From Myxococcales bacterium UBA1203 (GTDB lineage: Bacteria; Myxococcota; Myxococcia; Myxococcales; UBA5297), in assembly GCA_002309695.1 (NCBI GenBank), contig DBXV01000026.1, positions 10,318-74,317 on the forward strand: DNA of 64,000 nucleotides, written 5' to 3'. The first letter of the stretch is position 1. Each line of letters opens with the position of its first letter. Shown piece after piece: positions 26,896-35,173 of this stretch. The notes beneath the pieces are model-generated. The model was not told the origin of the DNA. It saw only the letters and a program-made list of their open reading frames with translations, and made no database searches. Both the position numbers and the translations under genes were made by a program.

Positions 26896-27582
26896 TCAAA
26901 AAAGTTCCCGCTTCTCCAACTTAAAGCCCCACTGAATGCCGACCAGCAGTGCAATGCCGCCGCACATCACGCTCCGGAAAGGATTGTTCATCTCGGAGAC
27001 GCCGTAGGAGAAGCGCAGCTCCGCCGTGGCGGAAATGCTCTCGGTAAACGGGAAAAAACATCCGGCGCTGGCCATCGCGCCCATCGAGTGACTCTCCAGG
27101 TAGTCGAGAATGCCGCCGGAATAAAAGTTGAGGATGTATCCGGCGCCCACTCCGAAGAATGGCTCGATGCCGCCCGGCCAGGGAAGCCAGCGGGCCGTAA
27201 ACATCAGCGGCAGGGTTGAATGGCTCGACGCGCCGTCGCTGAACGCAATGCGTTCCCAGCTGTAGCCAATCTCGATGGCCACATCCCAGGACGAGTCCAC
27301 CCGATAGCCGAATTCCAGTCCCACCTGGGGACCGCCGACAGCGCGGCGGTCCAGCATGTATCCGGCGCCCACCGCGCTGTTCTCAAAAGAGGTCTGCGGC
27401 CAGTAGTGATAACCGGCCAGCAGGGCCAGCCTGGCACCGCCTGTCCGGACACTCTGTGTCGTCTCTTGTCGTTTCTTTTGCGCCTTATGTGGCTCAATGA
27501 AGTCTGCGTGCGACACTGCTGGAAACATCAAAAAACAAACCAGCACCATTGGCGCGAAGCAGAACGGACGAAGACGTGACAC
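26896..27582 (-). CDS. outer-membrane beta-barrel protein
   Basis: A 228-residue protein with a signal peptide (LVCFLMFPAVSHA) and alternating amphipathic strands: RLALLAGYHYWP, GPQVGLEFGYRV, WDVAIEIGYSWE, LMFTARWLPW and EPFFGVGAGYIL. The C-terminal strand ends in GIQWGFKLEKRELF. The pattern fits the OmpA/OmpW-like small barrels. It is the first gene of the - strand run 27582-23634, separated by about 120 bases from the TPR gene. No specific substrate can be named. Confidence 0.7.
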   Translation of the reverse strand: MSRLRPFCFAPMVLVCFLMFPAVSHADFIEPHKAQKKRQETTQSVRTGGARLALLAGYHYWPQTSFENSAVGAGYMLDRRAVGGPQVGLEFGYRVDSSWDVAIEIGYSWERIAFSDGASSHSTLPLMFTARWLPWPGGIEPFFGVGAGYILNFYSGGILDYLESHSMGAMASAGCFFPFTESISATAELRFSYGVSEMNNPFRSVMCGGIALLVGIQWGFKLEKRELF

Positions 27583-27852
27583 GCGGCAACCTCAAGACGA
27601 AGGCAAGCCCCCAAAAAAGCGGTCCCCCCCATAGTGGAAGGTCCGGACCGGGTCGAGAAAAAGTCCGCCTTCTCTGCGTCAGGCGAAATTTTCCTGCGGT
27701 GATGCTGAACCCCGTTCTCTGAAAGCGGCTTCCCGCCCGCGGCTTCTCTTCACTTCACTGTCCCGCTGCCGCGAAAGAGACTTCCCCGAAATCAAAAAGG
27801 CGCCCAGAAGGCGCCCTTTTGTCCGGCCGGCTGAAAATTCAGCCGAGGCACG
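27583..27852. other. intergenic region with one terminator
   Basis: 270 bases between two - strand genes. Apart from the terminator at 27793-27821 I see no gene or structured RNA. Promoters for the barrel gene must lie here but no clear -35/-10 pair is visible. Confidence 0.5.
27793..27821 (-). terminator. intrinsic terminator of the CglC-like gene
   Basis: On the - strand, AAAAGGGCGCC pairs with GGCGCCTTTTT around a 5-base loop, ending in a T run. It lies about 30 bases after the lipoprotein stop. Confidence 0.85.
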
Positions 27853-28305
27853 TCACTCTTCTGCTCCGTCCGTCACTGTCTCCGGAAGAACGCAGTATTT
27901 GGCCTGACTTGTGGCCGTCCCGTTCTCGCCCAGGAGCTGCTTGCAGGTCAGCGTGTGCTTGTCGCCATTGTAATCGGGCGTGCAGTCGTCGTCGTTCTGG
28001 CAGGGTGCTGTGCAGTAGCCCATGGCCGCGGTTTCAGTGTCTTCATAGCGGCGGTTGCGGGAGCGCAGGCAAACTAGGTCATCACACTCAGCCACACCTT
28101 CGGCGATATAATCGATGGTGGGATAACCCTTTTCCGCATCCGTAATTTCCTTGGGATCAATGTTTTCGGCGCAGTCATCGCCGGTGCAGTCGGCCTTCTG
28201 CTTGGTCATTTCACAGGTGAATCCCAAATCCGTCGTCTGGGTACAGGCCGGCAGCAGCAGAGCAGCACTCAGGGTCAGCAGCATCAGTGATGGCGTGAAT
28301 TTCAT
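27853..28305 (-). CDS. small Cys-rich lipoprotein, CglC-like
   Basis: A 150-residue lipoprotein with a signal ending in LLLPAC. The order of elements is TDLGFTCEM..., DYIAEGVAECDDLVCLR, MGYCTAPCQNDDDC, LTCKQLLGE and TSQAKYCVLP. This fits the adventurous gliding lipoprotein CglC family as I remember it, where an aspartate-rich start is followed by a VECEDLVC-like core and paired Cys. Homology is judged by eye only. It probably sits in the outer membrane and could belong to a motility or contact system. It is transcribed alone and ends in a terminator. Divergent from the PP2C phosphatase gene. Confidence 0.6.
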   Translation of the reverse strand: MKFTPSLMLLTLSAALLLPACTQTTDLGFTCEMTKQKADCTGDDCAENIDPKEITDAEKGYPTIDYIAEGVAECDDLVCLRSRNRRYEDTETAAMGYCTAPCQNDDDCTPDYNGDKHTLTCKQLLGENGTATSQAKYCVLPETVTDGAEE

Positions 28306-28552
28306 TGAAAACCTCGGCGATTTTGAGGGGGGCGGACTTTTCGGACAGTGCCGCAGAAAGTCAAATTCGCTTCGATGAATTTGAGGGCTCTTTTTGTCAA
28401 GGGCGGGGACGGAGCGGTGCTTTGCGAGGGGATACTTTATTTTTGACAGTTGTCCGGAGCTTGTCCAAAAGCCCCGCCCTCTCGGGCCTCCCCCCTCCCG
28501 GATTTACCGACGAGCGCCCATTCCCTTCCTCCACAGCAATCGGAGAACGCAG

Positions 28553-29380
28553 ATGTATCTTGAAGTCGCCGGCAGAACCGATGTCGGGATGATTCGCAAG
28601 CACAACGAAGACAATTTCATTCTGCTTCCTGACGAAAATCTTTTCTGTGTTGCCGATGGAATGGGCGGTCATGCGTGCGGTGAGGTGGCCAGCGAAATGG
28701 CGGTCACTGAAATTGCCGAGTTCTTCAAAACGACCTCGGAGGACGATGAGGTCACCTGGCCGTTCCGCATGGATAAGGACCGGACCTACGACGAGAATCG
28801 CATCGCCGTCGCCATCAAGCTGGCCAATCGCCGCATCTACGAAAAGAGCCAGCGCAACCCCCAGCAGCGCGGCATGGGAACGACCATCGTTTCGGTTTAC
28901 TGCAAGGACAATGAGGTCATCGTCGCACACGTGGGGGACAGCCGAATTTACCGCTACATCATGTCGGAGAAGAAACTGGTCCAGGTGACAGAGGACCATT
29001 CCCTCCTCAACGACTACATCCGCACGGGGAAGCTGAAGACGCCGGAGCAAATCAAAAAGTTCCCTCACAAAAACGTCATTCTCCGTGCCCTGGGCATCAA
29101 AGAAAACGTGGTGGTGGACGTCTCCAAAATCTCTCCGGGCGAGGGCGACACATTCCTTCTCTGCTCCGACGGACTGTCCGGCATGATTGATGACGCCATG
29201 ATGCAGTCCATTCTTTCGTCGGAATCGGACCTCAAGGTTGCCGTGGACAAGATGATTTCCGGGGCCAACGCCAACGGCGGAAAGGACAACGTCACGTGCG
29301 TTCTCGTTCGCTGGCACAACGGCGAGGGACGCAACATCTGCACGTCCATACCCGAGACCGCCACCGTCCGCAGCCGCTAG
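28553..29380 (+). CDS. PP2C-family protein phosphatase (Stp-like)
   Basis: A 275-residue soluble Mn/Mg-dependent Ser/Thr phosphatase. Family motifs appear in order: GMIRKHNEDNF, CVADGMGGHACGE, VAHVGDSRIYRY, LLCSDGLSGMID and GGKDNVTCVLV. These supply the metal-binding Asp residues. ATG 28553 has GGAGA 6 bases upstream; the frame is open for 53 codons before it without PP2C character. It could act on proteins phosphorylated by Hanks-type kinases such as the PEGA kinase at 12.9-16.2 kb, though the two are not adjacent. A terminator follows the gene. Confidence 0.92.
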   Translation: MYLEVAGRTDVGMIRKHNEDNFILLPDENLFCVADGMGGHACGEVASEMAVTEIAEFFKTTSEDDEVTWPFRMDKDRTYDENRIAVAIKLANRRIYEKSQRNPQQRGMGTTIVSVYCKDNEVIVAHVGDSRIYRYIMSEKKLVQVTEDHSLLNDYIRTGKLKTPEQIKKFPHKNVILRALGIKENVVVDVSKISPGEGDTFLLCSDGLSGMIDDAMMQSILSSESDLKVAVDKMISGANANGGKDNVTCVLVRWHNGEGRNICTSIPETATVRSR

Positions 29381-29411
29381 GACTTCAGGCAGTCCCTTCT
29401 CACCATCCAAA

Positions 29412-29452
29412 TTCATCCGGACGCATTGAAAGCGCGCGTCCGGATTTTTTTT
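29412..29452 (+). terminator. intrinsic terminator after PP2C gene
   Basis: ATCCGGACGC (29415-29424) pairs with GCGTCCGGAT (29437-29446), followed by eight T residues. Confidence 0.9.
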
Positions 29453-29466
29453 GCCCGCGTTGGTTC

Positions 29467-30279
29467 TCACCCACCCGGCTGACGAGGCCGAAGGGACTTC
29501 ACCGCCACGGCAATGGCGCCCGCGAGAAGGAGAACGCTGAGCCAGGCACTCGGCGGAAAAAACGCGCTGCCCAGGCCGCGGTCATCGCCGCGGAAGGCCA
29601 GCTCGGCTGTCAGCCTGAACGCGCCGTAGCAAAAGCCCCACACGGCAAAAATGAGCCCTCTTCTGCAGCGCGCCGGCTCATCCGTTTCCCGAGGCTTCGT
29701 GCAAAGGAGCAGCACCGCAGAAACGGCGGCCATGAAGAGCTCGAACGCGGCCTCGTAAAGCTGGACAGGATGGAGCGGCACACCCGACGGACCCGCGAAA
29801 AAGGGGGACGGCGGATAGGTGACGCCCCAGGGAAGGTCCGTCGGACGGCCATAGCAGCAGCCAAAAAGGAAGCAGCCCACGCGGCCGAAGGCGTGCCCCA
29901 GCGCCAGGGCGGGAGTCGCCACATCCGCGAAATCCCAAAAGGCAATCTGCCTGTGCCTCAGCCAGAAAAACGCCGCAGGAATGCCCGCCGCCACGCCGCC
30001 GTAAAAAACAAGGCCGCCGTTTTCGAGATGCGGGGCAAGTCCGCTGGCCAGAAGGTCGGGAAGGCTGACAGCCAGAAAAAGCAGCTTGGCGCCCACCAGG
30101 CCCGCGCAGACGCCAATGACGGCGGCAGACACAGCCTCGTCACGCCTGATGCGGCGCGAAGGTGCCAGCGCGGCGACAGCAGCGAGGGCGCTCAGAATTC
30201 CCAGAATGGCGAAGAGTCCGTAGCTGGTCAGCGGGCGCGTCACGCCGGCGATGGTGAACTGGGTGATGATGGGGTGCAT
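29467..30279 (-). CDS. lgt: prolipoprotein diacylglyceryl transferase
   Basis: A 270-residue integral membrane enzyme that transfers diacylglycerol from phosphatidylglycerol to the lipobox Cys. It has about seven hydrophobic helices, the N-terminal start MHPIITQFTIAG, VFYGGVAAGI and the signature GRVGCFLFGCCYGRPTDLPW, then HPVQLYEAAFE. The Cys-rich GRxGCF variant replaces the GRxGNF of E. coli and is seen in other deltaproteobacteria. ATG 30279 fits the family start; an upstream ATG at 30318 is unlikely. At least eight lipoproteins in this window would need this enzyme. Confidence 0.9.
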   Translation of the reverse strand: MHPIITQFTIAGVTRPLTSYGLFAILGILSALAAVAALAPSRRIRRDEAVSAAVIGVCAGLVGAKLLFLAVSLPDLLASGLAPHLENGGLVFYGGVAAGIPAAFFWLRHRQIAFWDFADVATPALALGHAFGRVGCFLFGCCYGRPTDLPWGVTYPPSPFFAGPSGVPLHPVQLYEAAFELFMAAVSAVLLLCTKPRETDEPARCRRGLIFAVWGFCYGAFRLTAELAFRGDDRGLGSAFFPPSAWLSVLLLAGAIAVAVKSLRPRQPGG

Positions 30280-30315
30280 GGGGGCCAGAGACTTTCCGAA
30301 GGGCGCCGCTGCCAA

Positions 30316-30351
30316 CAAAAAAGCCTTCCGCCTCGATGGGCGGAAGGCTTC
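30316..30351 (-). terminator. intrinsic terminator of the epimerase gene
   Basis: AAGCCTTCCGCC (30321-30332) pairs with GGCGGAAGGCTT (30339-30350). On the - strand it is followed by a run of T. Confidence 0.9.
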
Positions 30352-30381
30352 GGACAGCCCCCACGGAGAAAAAGGGCCGTC

Positions 30382-31440
30382 CTAGAAGAGCTTCTTCACC
30401 AGCCCCAGAATGCCCTGCTTCCAGGGAACGCGGTGAGTGACGCAGCGCCCGGAGACATCCTTTGCGTCCTTAAACTTGTCGAGGTTGGCGGCGTACCAGT
30501 CGAAGTTCCGAATCAGCGCCTGCTTGTTGGAATACTTGGGCTCGAATCCCAGGACCTTCCGCGCCCGGTCGATGGAGACAAAGGAATCAGTGGAAGCCGT
30601 CTCGTAAACCCACTTGTAGAGAGGCGACAGGTGCATGGCCTCCAGCGTGCGCAGGCCCCAGATGGCGGGCGACGCGGGGAAAGGAATGATGCGCTTGCCG
30701 TGGCCGGCGGCATCCAGGACGCACTGCCAGTCCTCGCCCATGGTCGTGTACTCGGCAGCGCCGATGTTGAAGGTGTCGTTGACCACGTCCCTGTCCAAAG
30801 TCAGGCAGAGCCAGATGGCCTCGCACAGGTCCTCCACATCGAGGAGCTGGTAGCGGTTTTTGCCGCTTCCAATCATCGGGAAGTTCCGGCCGTCCATGGC
30901 CCAGTCATAGAGAAGCGCAAAGACGCCCAGACGCTCCGGCCCGATGAACGACTTGGGACGAAGGATGGGGCAGCACAGCCCCTTGCCGCGCTGCTCCAGA
31001 CAGACCACCTCGGCCTGAATTTTGGCCTCGCCGTAAGGGCCGACGCCGTCCAGCCGGTCGTCCTCAAACAGCGGATGGTGATCAGGGATGCCGTAAACGG
31101 CGGTGGAGGAAATCTGCACCGCGCGCTTCACGCCGTGCTCCCGAGCAGAAGTCATGACGTTCCGCGTGCCGTTGACGTCCGTCGTGAAAATTTCCTCGGG
31201 TGTGTACAGCGGCAGAGCGGCGGCCGTGTGGACCACGAAGTCCTGCCCCTCCATGCACTCATCCACCAGCGGACGGTCGCGGATGTCGCCCTGCACCTCG
31301 TGAATCTGGTCCTTCTCGGGATAGTCAAAAGGGGCCAGGTCCAGAGTGGTGATCTCGCAGCCGCGCGCCAGCAGGAAGCGCGTCAGGTTGATGCCCAGGA
31401 ATCCGGCGCCGCCGGTGATGAGAACCTTCGTCTTGGCCAT
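30382..31440 (-). CDS. NAD-dependent epimerase/dehydratase (extended SDR)
   Basis: A 352-residue extended short-chain dehydrogenase. The Rossmann start reads KVLITGGAGFLGINL. Later parts are VVHTAAALP, a catalytic Ser region (QISSTAVYGIPD) and the YGEAK active-site pair (YxxxK). The C-terminal half fits sugar-nucleotide epimerases or 3-beta-hydroxysteroid-type dehydrogenases. Nothing nearby indicates a sugar cluster, so the substrate is unknown. It has its own terminator and a tandem 27-base repeat right upstream of its start. Confidence 0.8.
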   Translation of the reverse strand: MAKTKVLITGGAGFLGINLTRFLLARGCEITTLDLAPFDYPEKDQIHEVQGDIRDRPLVDECMEGQDFVVHTAAALPLYTPEEIFTTDVNGTRNVMTSAREHGVKRAVQISSTAVYGIPDHHPLFEDDRLDGVGPYGEAKIQAEVVCLEQRGKGLCCPILRPKSFIGPERLGVFALLYDWAMDGRNFPMIGSGKNRYQLLDVEDLCEAIWLCLTLDRDVVNDTFNIGAAEYTTMGEDWQCVLDAAGHGKRIIPFPASPAIWGLRTLEAMHLSPLYKWVYETASTDSFVSIDRARKVLGFEPKYSNKQALIRNFDWYAANLDKFKDAKDVSGRCVTHRVPWKQGILGLVKKLF

Positions 31441-31452
31441 GATGTCGTTGTC

Positions 31453-31506
31453 CTTTCAGCGGAAACGCCCGCCGGTGTTCTTTCGGCGGACACGCCCGCC
31501 GATTGT
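31453..31506. repeat. tandem imperfect 27-bp direct repeat upstream of epimerase
   Basis: Copies at 31453-31479 and 31480-31506 share about 22 of 27 bases around GCGGA.ACGCCCGCCG. The position, 13 bases before the epimerase start, would suit an operator, but this is inference. The rest of the gap to 31713 holds nothing I can identify. Confidence 0.6.
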
Positions 31507-31713
31507 CCTGACGGCGCCGTGCGGAGGCTTCGCAGAACGCCGCCTGTTTCATGCAGTTCCTGTCCGGCACATTTCGTTCGCCTGTTCGTGCAGGCGGGAT
31601 GCGCCGGGCCGCGGGCGTCTATGCCCTTCCGAAGGGTCGGGAAAGCCCCCGGAATCCGCCTGCCGCATTTGGAAAGCGGCAGATGTTTCGGACGACGGGA
31701 TAAACGCCGCGCG

Positions 31714-34700
31714 TCAGCGCCTCACGCGCCTTCTGCCAACGGGGAAAATGCCCAGGCTCAGGACGGACAAAATCACCGTCCAGGGTGCTGAACCGCCGCC
31801 GGAAGAAGCGCAGCCGGATTCCACGACGAAGACGCCGGGACTTCCGGGCTGCTGTCCGGGGTCGGAGAAAAATCCCGCATCTGACGCGGGTGTCAGCGGG
31901 TCGATGACTCCGGAAGCATCCTCATCGGGGAAGACAGACGAAGCGTCTCCGGAAGAAGCGGCATCCCAGGCCGAGGCGTCTTCTTCGATCTGACCGCCGG
32001 CGTCTTCGGGATGCGGAATGATGCCGCCTCCGTCTCCGGCGTCTTCGCCGTGCCCCGCGTCAGAGATACCGGCGTCAGGTTCGGGAGGGTCAGGCGGCAG
32101 AGAACAGACGCCCTCCGCCGCGCCGCCGGCAGGAACGCTGACGGAAGCGGGCGAACAGGTCCAGGAAGAACCTTTCAGCAGGCGCCCGATGCCGCAGGCC
32201 GCCACTTTGGCCCGGCTGGCGTCCGGGTAAATCGTCTCCAGCGGGACGCCCAGAAGAATGGTGTTCGGCCCCTCGATGGCGGCAGCGCTGCTCTTACCGT
32301 CATAGGTCATCACCACCGTGCCGCCGGAGGCGGCCTGAAGCGCATCGGGAGATTTTTCTTCGTAGGTCCCGTGGCTGCCGTCATCGATGGTGAGCTTGGA
32401 AAGCCCGGCGAAAGGACCGCTGCCGCTGATGGAACTGGCTCCCGCGTTGGTCGAGGCAAAGCCGGCTTTCAGGGACGAGGACAAAAACGCCGTTCCATTC
32501 CCCTCGCCGCCTAGGTCAAAGCCGATGTCATCGCCGGAGATGAAGAGCTTGCCGCCAGCTCCCAGATAGCTGGTCAGGCGCTGCTGCATGGCAGCGGAGA
32601 CGGCATGGTGCTCCGTCGAATTGCGCCCGGCCTGATAGTCAACCACCGCGTAGCCGGACAGCGGGAGGGTCCCGTCCTCCACGAAGTCCTTGGTCGTCCC
32701 GTCAAAATAGAAATCGCTGCCGACGCCGGAGAGGGCGATGGCGTGCTCGGCGGCGTAGCCCAGGTCATTGTCGATTTCCTGAACGTAGGAATCACGCCGG
32801 TCGTAGCCATTGACGTACAGTCCCTCCACGCGCTCGCCGGCGGACAGGACGCGCGCCGCCACGGCAGCGGACGGATAGCTCTCGCCGTTGGCATCCATGG
32901 CGGCCACCTTGAAGGCGTAAATCCGGCCCGGCTTGAGGTCCGTCAGCGTGGTGCTGGTCCCGTTGACGACAGTGCCCGCGTCGAATGCCCGCTCGTAGCC
33001 GGGGCGCACGTTGTCGATGCGGTAGAGCCGATAGGCCGTGGCGCCGCTGACAGCCTTCCACGAGACGGTCAGCGAGCAGGGCGAAGAACCGTTGACGGCG
33101 CGGATGCCCGTCGGCCGCACCGGAGGCGCCTTGCCCGTCCCGAAATAGGCGCCGAAGCCGTCCGCCAGCCCATAGGCCAGCGCCTCACGCCACCTCGGGT
33201 CGTGCATGGCCAGATTGTCCGTCATCTTGGGACGCGTGCCCGAGCACTGCTGCGGCGTCTTCAGATTGTCGTGGAATGCCACCTCCATGAGCACGCCCGG
33301 CGTGTCGTCCAGCTCGCGCACCTCGCCGAAGTTGTCCATGCGCTCGCTTCGGTCGCAGAAGTTCGGGTCCCAGTCGCTGCGAATCCGCTTCAGCGCGCCC
33401 TGATGGAGGGAGTTGGAGAGCTTCTTGGAGCCGGGCGGATCGTCGCAGGAACTCGCGCCCTCGTTGCTCGCGCCCTTGCAGTTGTATCGATAGGTCGAGA
33501 TGCCGTGAGCCGTGGAGCCGTTCGTGTAGTCGCTGCCCGCCGCGTTGCTGTGAACCGACAGAAAGACATCCGCGCCAATCATCTCGGTGAAGCGGGGACG
33601 CGCCTGAACGTCGTTGACCAGAGGAGACTTGCCCAGCAGGTCGCCCAGGTAGTGCATCGCCGCCATGTGCCAGAGCGGCTTGGTGGACGAACCCGAGTAG
33701 GCATAGGGCCCGCCGCCCATCTTCACGGCGTCGGCAATCAGATAGCCGCTGCCCGCGCCGTTGGAGAGCTCCAAGCCGCAGGGAACTCCCGCCGTGCACC
33801 AGTAGTTCCCCATGTCGAGGAAGAATTTCCCCGGCTTCGTCTGGTCCACGTCAAAGGGCGTCTCACCTCCCGCGTGCTTCACCGTGAAGGTGGCCTTCCC
33901 CGTTCGGTTGGTCCCATGGAGAAACCACGAGGACATGCGCCGCCAGCCGGAAGTGGAAAAGGTGTGCAGGAAGGAGGCTTTGGCATCGCCGGCATTGCTG
34001 ACCCGGTAGTCGCTCTCCCACCCGCCGGAATTGCTGCCGTCGGACCAGCCGCTCCCGCTCTCGCTGTAGCCGGTGTCCCCATTGTTGATGATGAGGTAGC
34101 CGCCGTCCCCGTGGTCGATTTCGCGGGCCAGAATCACTTCGGCGCCCATGTTCTCCAGCAGGGGAACAAGCCACCGGGAAACGAAATCGTTGGTGAACAG
34201 GTCCTCCTGAATGCCCCGCGTCAGGCCGTCCGCAGCCCGGCAGTTGCTCCGCTGATAGCGCCAGCCGCCGTCATTCTCCCAGCCATGCCCCGGAGAGATG
34301 GCGATGCGCTTGCCCAGAAGCGCCCCTCCCTTGGGCAGCCGCAGCGACCTCGTGCCGGAGGAGTCTTTCGCCAGCGGACGGTTCGCCAGCTCCTCACGGA
34401 CGCGCCGGTTCTGTTCCCTGCGCTCCTGACGCTCCTCGTCAGTGGAAATATCGCCCAGCGGCCTCAGATTTCCCGAACCGTCGGCGACCAGCACCTCGTG
34501 GGGGGCATCCACATCGGCCGCAAGCAGGGCTCCGGCAATGCTCTCCATCAGAAGCTCTTCATGCAGACCGGCGGCGGCGCGCGCCTGAGCGTTCTCCCGA
34601 TAGCGGGGCGCGGGACCGAAATCGCCGTCAAGAACAATCCGCAGCCAACCTCGGGAATCGCGCGTCACGGAGCGCACGCCAAAGCCCTCGGGAACGATGC

Positions 34701-34875
34701 GCATGCCCTCGCTGCCGCTGTCAGACGCGCTCCTGTTCGCCGGAGGAGGATTTCCCAGCTGCCCGATGGCCTGCGCCGCGGCGTCCGCCTCTCTGTCTGA
34801 AGCAAAAGCCACGGCCGGGACCAGCGAAGAGATTCCCCAAAGGCACAGCGCCGCCAAAAAACGCTTTCGATTCAT
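31714..34875 (-). CDS. giant secreted N-acetylmuramoyl-L-alanine amidase with golvesin-like insert, FnIII and MYXO-CTERM-like tail
   Basis: A 1053-residue secreted protein. The signal peptide is LAALCLWGISSLVPAVAFA. An Amidase_3 zinc domain has AISPGHGWENDGG (His197), a Glu in QEDLFTNDF, DVFLSVHSN (His452) and VLMEVAFHDN (Glu531). Between the first and second halves lies an insert of about 135 residues (253-388) that looks like a golvesin/xanthan-lyase binding domain (WFLHGTNRTGKATFTVKHAG). Residues 588-676 are an FnIII domain, followed by an alpha/beta domain (LFISGDDIGFDLG) resembling GATase-like folds. The tail is Asp/Gly-rich, then GCASSGGGSAPW, a hydrophobic helix and RRRVRR, like a MYXO-CTERM sorting signal. 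ATG 34875 has GGAGG upstream. Likely a cell-wall hydrolase held at the surface. Confidence 0.8.
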   Translation of the reverse strand: MNRKRFLAALCLWGISSLVPAVAFASDREADAAAQAIGQLGNPPPANRSASDSGSEGMRIVPEGFGVRSVTRDSRGWLRIVLDGDFGPAPRYRENAQARAAAGLHEELLMESIAGALLAADVDAPHEVLVADGSGNLRPLGDISTDEERQERREQNRRVREELANRPLAKDSSGTRSLRLPKGGALLGKRIAISPGHGWENDGGWRYQRSNCRAADGLTRGIQEDLFTNDFVSRWLVPLLENMGAEVILAREIDHGDGGYLIINNGDTGYSESGSGWSDGSNSGGWESDYRVSNAGDAKASFLHTFSTSGWRRMSSWFLHGTNRTGKATFTVKHAGGETPFDVDQTKPGKFFLDMGNYWCTAGVPCGLELSNGAGSGYLIADAVKMGGGPYAYSGSSTKPLWHMAAMHYLGDLLGKSPLVNDVQARPRFTEMIGADVFLSVHSNAAGSDYTNGSTAHGISTYRYNCKGASNEGASSCDDPPGSKKLSNSLHQGALKRIRSDWDPNFCDRSERMDNFGEVRELDDTPGVLMEVAFHDNLKTPQQCSGTRPKMTDNLAMHDPRWREALAYGLADGFGAYFGTGKAPPVRPTGIRAVNGSSPCSLTVSWKAVSGATAYRLYRIDNVRPGYERAFDAGTVVNGTSTTLTDLKPGRIYAFKVAAMDANGESYPSAAVAARVLSAGERVEGLYVNGYDRRDSYVQEIDNDLGYAAEHAIALSGVGSDFYFDGTTKDFVEDGTLPLSGYAVVDYQAGRNSTEHHAVSAAMQQRLTSYLGAGGKLFISGDDIGFDLGGEGNGTAFLSSSLKAGFASTNAGASSISGSGPFAGLSKLTIDDGSHGTYEEKSPDALQAASGGTVVMTYDGKSSAAAIEGPNTILLGVPLETIYPDASRAKVAACGIGRLLKGSSWTCSPASVSVPAGGAAEGVCSLPPDPPEPDAGISDAGHGEDAGDGGGIIPHPEDAGGQIEEDASAWDAASSGDASSVFPDEDASGVIDPLTPASDAGFFSDPGQQPGSPGVFVVESGCASSGGGSAPWTVILSVLSLGIFPVGRRRVRR

Positions 34876-35054
34876 GCCACGCCCTCCATGCGGTTCTGCC
34901 GGTCCCCCGACGGCCTTCCCGCTCCAAGTCTCCCCGAGTCTCCCCCAACGCAAAAGGCCGCGCATTCTGGGGGGCATTCCTCATTTTTCAAGGACGAGCC
35001 CGAAGTCGTCCCCGCCCCGGCGATTCCCTCTGCTGACCGGGCCCATTTGTCCAA

Positions 35055-35101
35055 GCGCCTTGAAAGGCGCGTTTTCCGCTGGCTAGAAGGCGCGCTTTTT
35101 T
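35055..35101 (+). promoter_or_regulatory. alternative hairpins, possible attenuator in the leader of the next gene
   Basis: GCGCCTT (35055-35061) can pair either with AAGGCGC at 35064-35070 or with the second copy at 35087-35093. The latter is followed by GC and six T residues. Each pairing excludes the other. No + strand gene lies upstream, so it would act in the 5' leader of the gene at 35174. Confidence 0.4.
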
Positions 35102-35173
35102 CAGTTCCACCATTCCCCTCCCCCATTCGTCCAGCTGGATGCCGCGAGGCCGCGGAAGAGAGCGAGAGAAGAG

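Noticed and set aside
29296..31791. 831-residue + strand frame opposite lgt and the epimerase
   Set aside because: Low-complexity antisense frame; both - strand genes have firm family motifs and a terminator lies between them.
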